A stretch of 64,000 nt of DNA from Oscillospiraceae bacterium (GTDB lineage Bacteria; Bacillota; Clostridia; Oscillospirales; Oscillospiraceae): NCBI GenBank assembly GCA_017540645.1, contig JAFYAQ010000001.1:1-64000 (forward strand), in the 5' to 3' direction. The notes under the pieces were generated by a model. The model did not search any database. It worked only from the letters and a program-made list of their open reading frames with translations, and was not told where the DNA came from. Positions within the stretch are counted from its first letter, which is position 1. The number at the start of each line of letters is the position of its first letter. Of this stretch, positions 25,800 to 35,741 are shown one piece after another. Both the position numbers and the translations under genes were made by a program.

Positions 25800-26099
25800 A
25801 CAGTGTCTCCTCTCAAAAAGCGTTATGTCCTTGTTTTTCATGATACCATCTTCATAAGGAAGAATCAATCACGCCGGTGCGGATGATAAAGCATGTATAA
25901 CCCTCCCCCACTCCCGTTTGCTGCCGCAGAGAGGTTTGCGGGAGGTTTTTTCTTGTGTTTTCCGGATTCCCGGGCCAACAGAAACAGACGTGTTTCTTAT
26001 CGTCCGGAACCGAGGCGGCGGCATTCGGCAAGCCGCATAAAAAAGCTCCGAAGGGCCCGGAGCATTCTGATATAAAATATATAATAATATACCTCGCGC
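25800..26099. other. gap between nitroreductase and opp operon
   Basis: No gene is supported. It holds a hairpin with T6 on the plus strand (CTCCCG 25911-25916 with CGGGAG 25939-25944) that follows no plus-strand gene. A second stem, GCTCCG/CGGAGC at about 26044-26062, is followed by T6 when read on the minus strand. Both could isolate the operon promoter from antisense or read-through transcription. Confidence 0.45.
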
Positions 26100-26128
26100 T
26101 TGCAATCCGTCTTTTCCTTTGATATAAA
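26100..26128 (+). promoter_or_regulatory. opp operon promoter
   Basis: TTGCAA (26100-26105) and TATAAA (26123-26128) are spaced by 17 bases, about 65 bases before the start of the solute-binding protein gene. Confidence 0.65.
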
Positions 26129-26192
26129 GGGTATTATCTCTTCACCCATGCGAAGCGATAAAGATTTAAATAACGAAAGGAAGTACCCAAAA

Positions 26193-27878
26193 ATGAAAAA
26201 GATGATCATCTTTCTGATGGTCGCGGTCATGCTGCTGGGCCTGGCGGCCTGCGGCAGCAGCGCTCCCGCCGACAACGGCGCGGCGGCCCCCGCCGCTCAG
26301 GCCAAGACCCTGGGCGTCATGCTGGGAACCAACGTCATGAGCCTGGACACCGATCTGGCCACGGACGGCGATTCCTTTGAGGTCATTGCCGACTGCATCG
26401 ACGGTCTGATGCAGATGGACGCCGACGGCGCCGCCGTTCCCGCCATCGCGGAGGGCTACGAGGTCAGCGAGGACGGCTGCACCTACACCTTCAAGCTGCG
26501 GGATGCCAAGTGGTCCAACGGCGATCCTGTGACGGCCGGCGACTTTGTGTTTGCCTGGCGCCGGATCTGCCAGAACGCGGGCGAGTACGCCTACATGTTC
26601 GACTCCAGCGTGGGCTGCGTAAAGAACGCCGACTCCATCATCTATGATGGCGCCGACCCCGCCACCCTGGGCGTCTCCGCTCCCGACGACAAGACCCTGG
26701 TGGTGGAGCTGGAGGTCCCCGTGTCCTTCTTCCCCTCTCTGATGTATTTCCCCACCTTCTACCCCATCAATGAGAAGTTCTACACCGGCCTGGAGGACGG
26801 CACCTACGGCACCAGCCCCGAGACCTTCCTGTCCAACGGTGCCTTCGTGCTGGACAGCTACACCCCCGGCACCGCCAGCCTCTCCCTGAAAAAGAACCCC
26901 GATTACTGGGACGCCGGCCGCATCCAGCTGGACGGCATCAACTACCAGGTGGTAGGCTCCTCTGACAACGCCCTGACCGCCTTCAGGAACAACACCCTGG
27001 ACGTGGTCATGATCAGCGGCAACCAGGTCTCCGCCGCCGAGAACGACGCCAATCTGAGCAGCAATCTGAAGGTCACCGGCGCCGGCTACATGTGGTATCT
27101 GAGCTTCAGCCAGACCGAGAAGAACGCCCAGGGCGGCATGCTGGCCAACGCCAACCTGCGCCTGGCCATCTCCAACGCCATCGACCGGGAGTCCCTGGTG
27201 GACAACTACGTGATGGACGGCTCTCTGGCCACCTATACCGCCGTGCCTCCTCAGTTCGCCGCCAGCTCCACCACCGGCGAGGACTTCTCCGCCGACCAGG
27301 CCAAGTTTGCCGACTATGTGGGCTACAATCCCGAAAAGGCCGCGGCTTACTTTGACGACGCCGCTGCCGAGCTGGGCACCGATTCCTTCACCTTTACCAT
27401 GATCTACGGCAACAACGAAGGCGACGAGGTCGCCAAGGTCGCCCAGGCCATCAAGGCCCAGGTGGAAGAGGCTCTGCCCGGCGTGACCATCAACCTGCAG
27501 CCCATGACCAAGGCCGAGCGTCTGGACAAGATGCAGAACGACAACTACGACATCGCCCTGACCCGCTGGGGCCCCGACTACGCCGACCCCATGACCTACC
27601 TGGGCATGTGGATCACCGACAACTCCAACAACTACGGCTTCTGGAGCAACGCGGAATATGACCAGCTCATCAAGGACTGCACCACCGGCGCCTACATCTC
27701 CGACTATGACGCCCGCTGGGCCGCCATGTACGAGGCCGAGACCCTGGTCATGCAGGAGGCCGTCATCGCCCCGCTGTACACCAAGGCCAACGCCAACCTC
27801 ATCAGCGAAGGTGTCGCCAATATCGAGTTCCACCCGGTCGCTCTGAACCGCGTGTACAAGAACACCACCATCGGCTGA
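26193..27878 (+). CDS. oligopeptide ABC transporter solute-binding lipoprotein
   Basis: The 561-residue precursor has a lipoprotein signal (KKMIIFLMVAVMLLGLAAC) with the lipid-anchoring cysteine at about residue 20. The SBP_bac_5 family follows, with YTFKLRDAKWSNGDPVTAGDFVFAW reduced to its core WSNGDPV as the signature. The start at 26193 is chosen because it gives the signal peptide. It would capture peptides at the membrane for the permeases and ATPases encoded next. The gap of 103 bases to the permease gene is the largest inside the operon, which suits the usual excess of binding protein. Confidence 0.93.
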   Translation: MKKMIIFLMVAVMLLGLAACGSSAPADNGAAAPAAQAKTLGVMLGTNVMSLDTDLATDGDSFEVIADCIDGLMQMDADGAAVPAIAEGYEVSEDGCTYTFKLRDAKWSNGDPVTAGDFVFAWRRICQNAGEYAYMFDSSVGCVKNADSIIYDGADPATLGVSAPDDKTLVVELEVPVSFFPSLMYFPTFYPINEKFYTGLEDGTYGTSPETFLSNGAFVLDSYTPGTASLSLKKNPDYWDAGRIQLDGINYQVVGSSDNALTAFRNNTLDVVMISGNQVSAAENDANLSSNLKVTGAGYMWYLSFSQTEKNAQGGMLANANLRLAISNAIDRESLVDNYVMDGSLATYTAVPPQFAASSTTGEDFSADQAKFADYVGYNPEKAAAYFDDAAAELGTDSFTFTMIYGNNEGDEVAKVAQAIKAQVEEALPGVTINLQPMTKAERLDKMQNDNYDIALTRWGPDYADPMTYLGMWITDNSNNYGFWSNAEYDQLIKDCTTGAYISDYDARWAAMYEAETLVMQEAVIAPLYTKANANLISEGVANIEFHPVALNRVYKNTTIG

Positions 27879-27981
27879 TGACTCCCTCCCCGGGAAAAGT
27901 ATACACAGAACCTCAGCGACTTCCGCTCCCCGCCCAGATCGGCCGGGGAGCGGAAGCTCAATCTCATAAAGGTGCGAGAGT

Positions 27982-28926
27982 ATGGCTAAATATATCGTGA
28001 AGCGTGTGGGCTTGGCTCTGATCACGCTGCTGATCATCGTGTTTCTGCTGTTCGTGATGGTCAGGATCATGCCCGGCAATCCCTTCCCCTCGGAACGGAT
28101 GAGCGCCGAGCAGATCGCCAACAAGAGAATCGAGATGGGCCTGGACAAGCCGGTGCTGGTGCAGTTCCGGGATTACATGGTCAAGCTCCTGCAGGGAGAT
28201 TTCGGCAAGGGCACCAGCCTTTATTACGGCGCCCCCATCAAGACGGTGCTGAGCACCTGCGTGCAGAACTCCTTCCGGATTGGCGGACTCGCCATCCTGA
28301 TCGGCACCGCCGTGGGTCTGCTGCTGGGGATCACCGCCGCGCTGAACCGGGGCCGTTTTCTGGACGGCTTCTGCACGGTGTTCTCCATCGTGGGCGTGTG
28401 CGTGCCCAGCTATGTTTTTTTGATCTTCCTGCAGTACTACTTCTCCTATAAGATCCCCTATTTCCCCTATTTCTTCGACGCCAACCGCTTTTTATTCTCC
28501 TCCATCCTGCCCGCTCTGTCTCTGAGCCTGTTCACCATGTCCACGGTGGCCCGGTTCACCCGCAACGAGATGGTGGAGGTCATGGACAGCGACTATGTGC
28601 GCCTGGCCGAATCCAAGGGCATTTACGGGCCGCGGCTGATCCGCCGGCACGTCCTCCGCAACGCCCTGATCCCCATCGTCACGGTACTGGCGCCCCTGAT
28701 CGTGGACCTGCTCACCGGCGCGCTGGTGGTGGAGAAGATCTACGGCATCAACGGCATCGGCAAGCTGATGGTGGACGCCATCAGCGGCGAGGGCGTGGAC
28801 TACAACTACGTGCTGGCGCTGGGCATCCTGTACTCCGCGCTCTATATCGGGATCATGCTGGCGGTCGACCTGCTCTACGGCATCCTTGACCCGCGGATCC
28901 GCGTTGCTGCAAAGGGGGATGCGTGA
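27982..28926 (+). CDS. oppB: oligopeptide ABC transporter permease (OppB type)
   Basis: The 314-residue protein has six membrane segments. It shows the N-terminal KYIVKRVGLALITLLIIVFLL helix start of OppB/DppB proteins and the EAA-like loop ESKGIYGPRLIRRHVLRNAL that contacts the ATPases. It forms the translocation pore with the OppC-type protein. Its TGA overlaps the next start codon. Confidence 0.92.
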   Translation: MAKYIVKRVGLALITLLIIVFLLFVMVRIMPGNPFPSERMSAEQIANKRIEMGLDKPVLVQFRDYMVKLLQGDFGKGTSLYYGAPIKTVLSTCVQNSFRIGGLAILIGTAVGLLLGITAALNRGRFLDGFCTVFSIVGVCVPSYVFLIFLQYYFSYKIPYFPYFFDANRFLFSSILPALSLSLFTMSTVARFTRNEMVEVMDSDYVRLAESKGIYGPRLIRRHVLRNALIPIVTVLAPLIVDLLTGALVVEKIYGINGIGKLMVDAISGEGVDYNYVLALGILYSALYIGIMLAVDLLYGILDPRIRVAAKGDA

Positions 28927-29945
28927 TGGACGAAGTAAAACTCACAACGACCTCTTACGTCCCGGAGCCCGGGGATTTTTCCTTCCTTTCCCAGCAGGAC
29001 ATGAACGTGGACCGCAACTTCGCCTCCATGGGCTACTGGAAAGGCGTGCTGATCCACTTTTTCCGCAACAAGCGGGCGGTGACGGGTCTGGTGATCGTGC
29101 TGGTGATCACTCTTCTGGCCATTTTCGGGCCCCTGGTCAGCAGTTACGGCTATAAGGAGATCGTCTCCGCCGTCAACGACGCCGGAAAGAAAGTCACTGC
29201 CGGCAGCATCCCGCCCCAGATCCCCGGTCTGTTCGGCGGCAGGAACGTAAAGCCCCAGTTTGCCGACCGGACCTTCCTCTTCGGCACCGACACCGTGGGC
29301 CGGGATCTGTGGACCCGGACCTGGTACGGCGCCCGGGTCTCCCTGATCATCGCCTTTGTTACCATCATTATCGACATGATCATCGGCATGAGCTACGGCC
29401 TCATCTCCGGCTATTTCGGCGGCATGACGGACAACATCATGCAGCGCATCGTGGAGATCGCCAACAGCGTGCCCCGGCTCGTCATCGTCTCGGTGCTGGC
29501 CATCTTTATGCCCAAAGGCATGGGGCTGGTGATCGTGGCCCTGCTGCTGACCGAGTGGATCGGCATGAGCAAGATCGCCCGGGCCGAGATGCTCAAAAAC
29601 AAGGAGAAGGAATATGTGCTGGCCAGCCGCACCCTGGGCGCCCGGAGCTTTTCCATCATCTTCGGGCAGATCCTGCCCAACACCATCGGTCCCATCATCA
29701 CCCAGGTCATGTTCTCCATCCCCACCGCCATCTTCACCGAGGCCTTTTTGAGCTTTGTGGGCGTGGGCATTGTGCTGCCCCAGTGCTCCATCGGCTCCCT
29801 GATCGAGGACGGCTTCAACAACATCACCACCCTGCCCTATCAGATCCTCCCGCCGATCATCGTTCTGGCGCTGCTGATGCTGGGCTTCAACTTTGTGGGC
29901 GACGGGCTGCGGGAAGCGCTGGCTCCCAAGCTCGAGGATATGTGA
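28926..29945 (+). CDS. oppC: oligopeptide ABC transporter permease (OppC type)
   Basis: The protein has an N-terminal cytoplasmic extension typical of OppC (about 35 residues), then six membrane segments. The EAA loop contains ASRTLGARSFSIIFGQILPN. It pairs with the OppB-type permease. The ATG at 28926 follows AAAGGGGG; a GTG one codon earlier is also possible. Confidence 0.92.
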   Translation: MDEVKLTTTSYVPEPGDFSFLSQQDMNVDRNFASMGYWKGVLIHFFRNKRAVTGLVIVLVITLLAIFGPLVSSYGYKEIVSAVNDAGKKVTAGSIPPQIPGLFGGRNVKPQFADRTFLFGTDTVGRDLWTRTWYGARVSLIIAFVTIIIDMIIGMSYGLISGYFGGMTDNIMQRIVEIANSVPRLVIVSVLAIFMPKGMGLVIVALLLTEWIGMSKIARAEMLKNKEKEYVLASRTLGARSFSIIFGQILPNTIGPIITQVMFSIPTAIFTEAFLSFVGVGIVLPQCSIGSLIEDGFNNITTLPYQILPPIIVLALLMLGFNFVGDGLREALAPKLEDM

Positions 29946-29957
29946 GGAGGCGACGAT

Positions 29958-31037
29958 ATGAACGAAAAAGCGATCCTTGAACTCAAGGACCTGGACGTCA
30001 GCTTCCGCACCAACGCCGGTGTCATCCACGCCATCCGGGGCGTGAACCTGGACCTGCAGAAGGGGGAGACCGTCGCCATCGTGGGCGAGAGCGGCTCCGG
30101 CAAATCGGTCACCATGAAAGCCGTTACCGGCCTGCTGGACGAAAACGCCACCGTGAACCGGGGGCAGATCCACTATCGTCTGGCGGAAAACGGAAAGGAA
30201 GAGATCGTCGATCTGCTGAAGCTCCCCAAAAAGGAGCTGCGGCGACGCATCAACGGCCGCCACATCGCCATGGTCTTCCAGGATCCCATGACCAGTCTGG
30301 ACCCCACCATGCCGGTGGGCAAGCAGATCATGGAGAGCATGCTCCTCTACGGCGGACGCAGCCGGGAGGAGGCGAAGGCCCGGGCCCTGGAGCTGATGAA
30401 CCTGGTGGGCATCAGCGACGCCGAGCACCGCATGAAATACTACCCCCACCAGTTCTCCGGCGGCATGCGCCAGCGGGTGGTCATCGCCATCGCCCTGTCC
30501 GGCGACCCGGACATCCTGATCTGCGACGAGCCCACCACGGCTCTGGACGTGACCATCCAGGCCAAGATCCTGGAGCTGATCAAGGACATCCAGAAGCGCA
30601 TGGGCCTGAGCGTGATCTACATCACCCACGATCTGGGCGTGGTGGCCAAGGTAGCCGACTACGTCAACGTGATGTACGCGGGCAAGATCGTGGAAGTGGG
30701 CAACGTGAACGAGATCTTTTACGATCCCCGGCACCCCTACACCTGGGGCCTGCTGACGGCCATGCCGGATATGGACACGGACGACGACCGGCTCTACTCC
30801 ATTCCCGGCTCCCCGCCCAACCTGCTCCACGAGCCGAAGGGGGACGCCTTTGCCCCCCGCAACGCCTTCGCCCTGGCCATCGACGAAAAGGCCGAGCCCC
30901 CTCTCTTCAAAATCTCGGACACCCATTATGCCGCCACCTGGCTGCTGCACCCGGACGCTCCCAAGATTGAGATGCCGCCGGAGCTGCAGGCCAGACTGGA
31001 ACGCGAGAGAAAGGAGGCGGCAAAATACCTTGCGTGA
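29958..31037 (+). CDS. oppD: oligopeptide ABC transporter ATPase (OppD type)
   Basis: The protein carries Walker A (GESGSGKSV), the ABC signature FSGGMRQRV, Walker B ([12 protein letters not shown]) and an oligopeptide/dipeptide transporter C-terminal region with HPYTWGLL. It powers peptide uptake as a heterodimer with the OppF-type ATPase. The cysteine cluster that binds Fe-S in many OppD proteins is not visible in the C-terminal tail. AGGAGG precedes the ATG. Confidence 0.92.
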   Translation: MNEKAILELKDLDVSFRTNAGVIHAIRGVNLDLQKGETVAIVGESGSGKSVTMKAVTGLLDENATVNRGQIHYRLAENGKEEIVDLLKLPKKELRRRINGRHIAMVFQDPMTSLDPTMPVGKQIMESMLLYGGRSREEAKARALELMNLVGISDAEHRMKYYPHQFSGGMRQRVVIAIALSGDPDILICDEPTTALDVTIQAKILELIKDIQKRMGLSVIYITHDLGVVAKVADYVNVMYAGKIVEVGNVNEIFYDPRHPYTWGLLTAMPDMDTDDDRLYSIPGSPPNLLHEPKGDAFAPRNAFALAIDEKAEPPLFKISDTHYAATWLLHPDAPKIEMPPELQARLERERKEAAKYLA

Positions 31038-31953
31038 GCCTCTTTTGAAGGTCGAAAACCTGAAACAGTATTTCCCCGTCTCCCGCGGCCGGGTATTCAA
31101 GGCCGTGAACGGCGTCTCCTTTGAGATCTACCCGGGGGAGACCTACGGCCTGGTGGGCGAATCCGGCTCCGGCAAGACCACCATCGGCCGCAGCGTGATC
31201 CGCCTCTACACCCCCACGGAGGGCAGCGTGCACTTCAACGGCCAGGAGATCGCCGGGCCGCTGGACCACGCCGCCAGGACAATGCTCCGGGCGAACATGC
31301 AGATGATCTTCCAGGACCCCATGTCCAGTCTGAACCCCCGGAAACGGGTGGGCGACATCATCGGAGAGGGTCTGGACATCCACCACCGGGCCTCCGACCG
31401 GGCCCAGCGCGCCGAAATGGTGGCGGAGATGCTGGAAAAGGTGGGCCTGTCCTCGGCCCATGCCGAGCGCTATCCCCACCAGTTCTCCGGCGGGCAGCGC
31501 CAGCGGGTGGGCATCGCCCGGGCGCTGATCCTCAACCCCAAGCTGGTGATCGCCGACGAGTGCATCTCGGCCCTGGACGTGTCCATCCAGGCCCAGGTGG
31601 TCAATCTGATGAAGGATATCCAGGCCCAGACTCACTGCGCCTATCTCTTCATCGCCCATGACCTGAGCATGGTGAAGTATATCTCTGACCGCATCGGCGT
31701 CCTGCACCGGGGCTATCTGGTGGAGACGGGCACCACGGAGGAGATCTTCGACCACCCCGTCCACCCCTACACCAAGAGCCTGCTGTCCGCCGTGCCCTGC
31801 CCCAACCCCGAGGTGGAGAAGCGCCGGACCTCCGTGAGCTACGACCCCCGGGAGGAGGGCATCGACTACGCCCTGGGCACGCTCCACGCCCTGGAGGGCC
31901 AGCACGCCGTGCTCGCCACCGAGGAGGAACTGCGGCGCTGGACCGGCGCGTGA
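31030..31953 (+). CDS. oppF: oligopeptide ABC transporter ATPase (OppF type)
   Basis: The frame begins to match OppF at [14 protein letters not shown], so I place the start at the TTG 31030, which overlaps the end of oppD by 8 bases and has AAGGAGG at 31011-31017. Walker A (GESGSGKTT), signature FSGGQRQRVGIARAL and Walker B (VIADECISALD) are present. Note DECIS instead of the more usual DEPVS. It ends the operon, and a strong terminator follows. Confidence 0.9.
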   Translation: MREPLLKVENLKQYFPVSRGRVFKAVNGVSFEIYPGETYGLVGESGSGKTTIGRSVIRLYTPTEGSVHFNGQEIAGPLDHAARTMLRANMQMIFQDPMSSLNPRKRVGDIIGEGLDIHHRASDRAQRAEMVAEMLEKVGLSSAHAERYPHQFSGGQRQRVGIARALILNPKLVIADECISALDVSIQAQVVNLMKDIQAQTHCAYLFIAHDLSMVKYISDRIGVLHRGYLVETGTTEEIFDHPVHPYTKSLLSAVPCPNPEVEKRRTSVSYDPREEGIDYALGTLHALEGQHAVLATEEELRRWTGA

Positions 31954-31979
31954 ACGCTCCCTGCCATGAAAAGAAAAAG

Positions 31980-32024
31980 CCTCCCGCCCGCTATCCGACG
32001 GATAGCGCGGCGGGAGGTTTTTTT
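31980..32024. terminator. terminator between opp operon and LysR gene
   Basis: CCTCCCGCC (31980-31988) pairs with GGCGGGAGG (32009-32017), with CGCTATCC/GGATAGCG inside, and seven T follow. It overlaps the 3' end of the convergent LysR gene by two bases. Confidence 0.9.
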
Positions 32025-32937
32025 ATCTCTGTCCGTCCCGGAATACCTCCCGGATCACGTCCTCCATGGCAAAGGCCGCCCGGGAGTGGTATTCTCTCGA
32101 GGGCATAGCCACTCCCAGATCCAGGAACACTCCCTCCTTCCCGATGCGGAACAGCTCCAGCGGCTCGTCCGGATCCAGGCAGGAGGCATAGGAAAAGGCC
32201 AGGCCGATCCCCGCTTTGGCCATGGCCACCGACATGGCGGCGGAGATGTTGTCGTAAAGCGCGGTGTAACGGATCTTGTTCTTCTGGAAGAGATCCCGGC
32301 TGATGTTGCCCAGAATGGTGTCGTGATAGCTGAGGACGAAGGGGTATCGGGCCGCCTCCCGGAGGGAGATGCTGCGATGGCGCCCGTCCGGGCTGGTCAC
32401 CGCTTTTCCCGCCAGCGGATGATCTTTTTGCGCCACGATGTAAACCTCATCCCGGGTGAAGCGCTTCACCTCGTTTTTCAGTTTGGCCGCCGGCATGGCG
32501 ATGACGGCCACGTCCACCGCTCCGTCCAGCAGCAGTTCCTCCAGCTTCAGGCTGTTTTCCTCCACCACGACCACCTGCACCTCCGGGTAGCGCTGGGAAA
32601 AGCGCTGCAGGACCCGGGGCAGGATCTGCCGGCCCCGGTAGGTGCTGATCCCCAGGGAGACCCGGCCGCCCTTCATGTCCTCCTTGTCCCAGAGCTCCCG
32701 CTTGGCCTGCTCGTAGTAGGAGAGCATCTGCCGGAGATGGCCTATGAACACCTCTCCGTTGGAGGTGGGCCGGATGCCCTTGGAGGTGCGGATGAAGAGC
32801 TTGACCCCCAGCTCGCTTTCGTACTGCTGCAAAAACTGGCTCAGACTGGACTGGGCCATATACAGCCGGTCGGCGGCCCGGGAGACGCTGCCCTCCTCGG
32901 CCAGGGCGATCAGGTACTGGAAATCTCTTAGATCCAT
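32023..32937 (-). CDS. LysR-family transcriptional regulator
   Basis: The 304-residue protein starts MDLRDFQYLIALAEEGSVSR, the standard LysR HTH, with AGGGGG upstream of the ATG at 32937. The inducer-binding domain follows with GRVSLGISTYRG and a C-terminal KAGIGLAFSY. The gene is divergent from DUF6282 and the MatC-like carrier, and a LysR-type dyad lies between them, so control of that catabolic pair (perhaps also the opp operon) by a small organic acid is likely. Confidence 0.9.
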   Translation of the reverse strand: MDLRDFQYLIALAEEGSVSRAADRLYMAQSSLSQFLQQYESELGVKLFIRTSKGIRPTSNGEVFIGHLRQMLSYYEQAKRELWDKEDMKGGRVSLGISTYRGRQILPRVLQRFSQRYPEVQVVVVEENSLKLEELLLDGAVDVAVIAMPAAKLKNEVKRFTRDEVYIVAQKDHPLAGKAVTSPDGRHRSISLREAARYPFVLSYHDTILGNISRDLFQKNKIRYTALYDNISAAMSVAMAKAGIGLAFSYASCLDPDEPLELFRIGKEGVFLDLGVAMPSREYHSRAAFAMEDVIREVFRDGQR

Positions 32938-32966
32938 CTTGGCTGCCCCCTGTGCTATCAGTTTTA

Positions 32967-32983
32967 CCGATACATTGCATCGG
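32967..32983. promoter_or_regulatory. LysR-type dyad
   Basis: CCGAT-N7-ATCGG forms an imperfectly extended dyad of the T-N11-A type between the divergent LysR and DUF6282 genes, 30 bases upstream of the regulator's start. Confidence 0.5.
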
Positions 32984-33088
32984 GTATTTTGGATTGCGGC
33001 ATTTTCTGCCCCTATTGTACAATGAAAACACCTTAAAAAACAAGCGGGGAGACACAAAAGAAAACGAAGACCGGAAAGGAGCATGCTT

Positions 33089-33952
33089 ATGGCAAAGGTA
33101 TCCATGCAGGGCGTCATCGACATGCACGTCCACTCAAACCCCGACATCCGCGTCCGTGCCTATGACGACTTCGAGCTGATGGAAGCGGGCATCCGGGTGG
33201 GCGCCCGGGCCATCGTGATCAAGACCCACCAGGGCATCACCGTGGACCGCGCCTATCTCTGCAACCGCCACAACCAGATCGTCCACGGGGGCGACAACAA
33301 CTTCCAGATGTTCGGCAGCATCACCCTCAACCGCCAGATGGGCGGCATCAATCCCGCCGCCGTGGAGAGCGGCCTGAAGCTGGGCGGCAAGGTGGTCTGG
33401 CTTCCCACCGCCTCTGCCTGCAACCACCTGCGCAAGATGGGCAAGGACCCCTCTCAGGGTGTGGAGTGCGTGCGGGACGGCAAGATCGTCCCGGAGCTGA
33501 AGGACGTGTTCCAGCTGGTGAAGGACTTTGACGTGGTGCTGGGCACCGCCCATGTCTCCCCGGAGGAATGCTTCATCGTGGTGGAGGCCGCCCGGGCCAT
33601 GGGCGTGAAGAAGATCGTGGTCACCCACCCCGAGTGGTGGATCGTAAACATGAGTCTGGAGGATCAGCTCCGGATCGTGAAAGACTACGACGTGTACCTG
33701 GAGCGCTGCTTTGCCCAGAACATGGGCGGCGGCAAGTACAAGAGCAACCTGCCCGACAATCTGGAGGTCATCCGGACCGTGGGCTACAAAAACGTCATCA
33801 TCTCCACCGACGGCGGCCAGACCGAGAACCCCAACTGGGAGATCGCTTATGAACAGTACATGCAGTACATGGCCGACCACGGCGTCACCGATGAGCAGCT
33901 GCGCTACATGACCCACGACATCCAGATGGGCCTGCTGAATCTGAAAGACTGA
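33089..33952 (+). CDS. DUF6282 family amidohydrolase-like protein
   Basis: The 287-residue protein begins with a metal-binding motif IDMHVHSNPD and later has IVIKTHQG, GTAHVSPEE and VVTHPEW, spaced like the histidines of the amidohydrolase/PHP-type barrel, and ends with IISTDGGQTENP. This matches DUF6282, a family of predicted metal-dependent hydrolases. The ATG 33089 has AAAGGAG 7 bases upstream; an ATG at 33083 is too close to it. It precedes a MatC-like carrier by 19 bases, suggesting hydrolysis of an imported carboxylate or amide. Confidence 0.8.
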   Translation: MAKVSMQGVIDMHVHSNPDIRVRAYDDFELMEAGIRVGARAIVIKTHQGITVDRAYLCNRHNQIVHGGDNNFQMFGSITLNRQMGGINPAAVESGLKLGGKVVWLPTASACNHLRKMGKDPSQGVECVRDGKIVPELKDVFQLVKDFDVVLGTAHVSPEECFIVVEAARAMGVKKIVVTHPEWWIVNMSLEDQLRIVKDYDVYLERCFAQNMGGGKYKSNLPDNLEVIRTVGYKNVIISTDGGQTENPNWEIAYEQYMQYMADHGVTDEQLRYMTHDIQMGLLNLKD

Positions 33953-33971
33953 TTGAGAAAGGGAGAGAAAA

Positions 33972-35285
33972 ATGAACGGTATTCTGATCATCGCGGCCAT
34001 CGTCCTGGCCGTCTACCTGGGCTACAAGACCAAAATCAACACCGGCTTCTTCTGCATCGCCTTCGCCTACATCATCGGCTGCTTCGTGGTGGGACTCAAG
34101 ACCAAGGACCTGATCGGCATGTGGCCCACCAGCACCATGTTCGTCATCTTGTCCGTGTCTTTGTTCTATAACTTCGCGGCCATCAACGGCACGCTGGAAA
34201 AGCTCTCCGGCAGCCTGCTGTACGCCTGCCGCAGCTTCCCGGGCCTTCTGCCCTTCGCCCTGTTCTTCGTGGCGGTGGTGCTCTCGGTCATGGGCGCTGC
34301 CTACTTCACCGTGCTGGCCTTTCTGGCCCCCATAACCATGGCCATCTGCGAGGAATCCAAGATGGACAAGCTGACCGGCGCAGTGGCCATCAACTGCGGC
34401 GCCCTGGCCGGAGGCAACTTCCCCACGGCGGCCCTGGGCGTGGTGTTCCGCGGCCTGATGGACACCGCCTATGAGGCCACCCCGGAGCTGGCCCTGGCCG
34501 ACACCTTCGGCCCGGAGCTGAAGGTCTTTGCCCTGGCCATCGTCTTCTCCCTGATCCTGATCGCCATCTTCCGCTTCGGCTTCAAGTCCAACCGGGACAT
34601 CGGCAAGGGCGTCACTTTCAAAAAGCCCGAGCCCTACGACGCCAAGCAGAAGACCACCCTGAACCTGATGCTCATCATGATGGCCGTGGTCCTCATCTTC
34701 CCCCTGCTCAAGCTCCTGCTGCCCAACGTGGCCTTCATCAAGAACATCGCCGGCAAGGTGGATGTGGGTCTGGTGGCCTTCGTATTCACCGTCATCGGCC
34801 TGCTGCTGAAGCTGGCCCCCCAGAAGGACATCATTGCCAAGGTGCCCTGGAACACCATCCTGATGATCGCCGGCGCCGGCATGCTCATCGGCGTGGCCGT
34901 CAAGGCCGGGACCATCGAGGCCGTCTCCCACTGGATCGGCAACAACGTGCCCACCTTCCTGGTCCCCATCGCCTTCAGCTTCATTGCCGCCTTCATGAGC
35001 TTCTTCTCCTCCACCACCGGCGTGGTGTGCCCGGCTCTCTTCCCCCTGATCCCCGGCATCGCTCTGGCCACAGGCCTGAACCCCATCACCCTCTTTGCCT
35101 GCACCATCCTGGGCGCCCAGAGCAGCGCCATCAGCCCCTTCTCCTCCGGCGGCAGCCTGATCCTGGGCTCCTACGGCAACGACGAGGAGCGCAACAAGCT
35201 CTTCAACCGGCTGCTGTTCGTGGCCGTACCCATCAGCGTGGGCGTGGCGGCGATCTACAACTTCGTGGTCGCCATGGTCCTGTAA
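33972..35285 (+). CDS. MatC-like SLC13-superfamily carboxylate carrier
   Basis: The 437-residue protein has about twelve membrane segments. The N-terminus (GYKTKINTGFF, then SVSLFYNFAAINGTLEKLSG) matches the MatC N-terminal domain of dicarboxylate (malonate) carriers. A second conserved region reads FFSSTTGVVCPALFPLIPG. It probably imports the substrate of the adjacent DUF6282 hydrolase under LysR control. A terminator follows at 35334. Confidence 0.8.
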   Translation: MNGILIIAAIVLAVYLGYKTKINTGFFCIAFAYIIGCFVVGLKTKDLIGMWPTSTMFVILSVSLFYNFAAINGTLEKLSGSLLYACRSFPGLLPFALFFVAVVLSVMGAAYFTVLAFLAPITMAICEESKMDKLTGAVAINCGALAGGNFPTAALGVVFRGLMDTAYEATPELALADTFGPELKVFALAIVFSLILIAIFRFGFKSNRDIGKGVTFKKPEPYDAKQKTTLNLMLIMMAVVLIFPLLKLLLPNVAFIKNIAGKVDVGLVAFVFTVIGLLLKLAPQKDIIAKVPWNTILMIAGAGMLIGVAVKAGTIEAVSHWIGNNVPTFLVPIAFSFIAAFMSFFSSTTGVVCPALFPLIPGIALATGLNPITLFACTILGAQSSAISPFSSGGSLILGSYGNDEERNKLFNRLLFVAVPISVGVAAIYNFVVAMVL

Positions 35286-35333
35286 ATCCTCCGGCCATCG
35301 CGGGCACGGCGCCCGCTGCCTTTGGAAAGCGCG

Positions 35334-35363
35334 AAGCGGCGATCCTTTCGGATCGCCGCTTTT
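35334..35363 (+). terminator. terminator after the carrier gene
   Basis: AGCGGCGATCC (35335-35345) and GGATCGCCGCT (35350-35360) form a perfect 11-bp stem with a TTTC loop, followed by T3 and pyrimidines. Confidence 0.8.
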
Positions 35364-35412
35364 CCTTGTCCTGTTCCCGCCGGCTCCGTCCGGGGCGCGG
35401 AGCCGCCCGGCG

Positions 35413-35688
35413 TTAAAACGCCGCCCGCTCCCGCCGGGAGCGGCGGATCTCCCCTTTTGCGTCCACCAGGATGATATCCGGCCCCACCCGGGTGATGCTG
35501 CCCCAGGGGAGTACATAGTCGTCCTCCCGGCCGAAAAGTCCGAAAAACCGGGCCGGCCCCGGCACGATCAGCGCGGAGATGCGCCCGGCCCTGGTATCCA
35601 CCAGGGCGTCGGACACATAGCCCAGACGACGCCCGTCACTGATGCTGATGACCTCCCGGTCACGGAGGTCGGAGAGCCTCTGTTCCAT
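35413..35688 (-). CDS. YlmC/YmxH-family PRC-barrel protein
   Basis: The 91-residue protein has the PRC-barrel pattern: LRDREVISISDGRRLGYVSD, a middle strand ALIVPGP, and VLPWGSITRVGPDIILVD. YlmC/YmxH proteins accompany sigG in spore formers, as here. Their role in sporulation or peptidoglycan metabolism is not settled. It lies 53 bases downstream of sigG on the same strand. Confidence 0.85.
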   Translation of the reverse strand: MEQRLSDLRDREVISISDGRRLGYVSDALVDTRAGRISALIVPGPARFFGLFGREDDYVLPWGSITRVGPDIILVDAKGEIRRSRRERAAF

Positions 35689-35741
35689 GGATATACCACC
35701 CCCGCCCTATTTTATGGCGGGAGGGCCCTGTCCCATGCCGC

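Noticed and set aside
26166..28148. Long antisense frame through the opp genes, and similar ones across other GC-rich genes
   Set aside because: These are shadows caused by codon bias in GC-rich genes; the sense frames have family matches and start signals.
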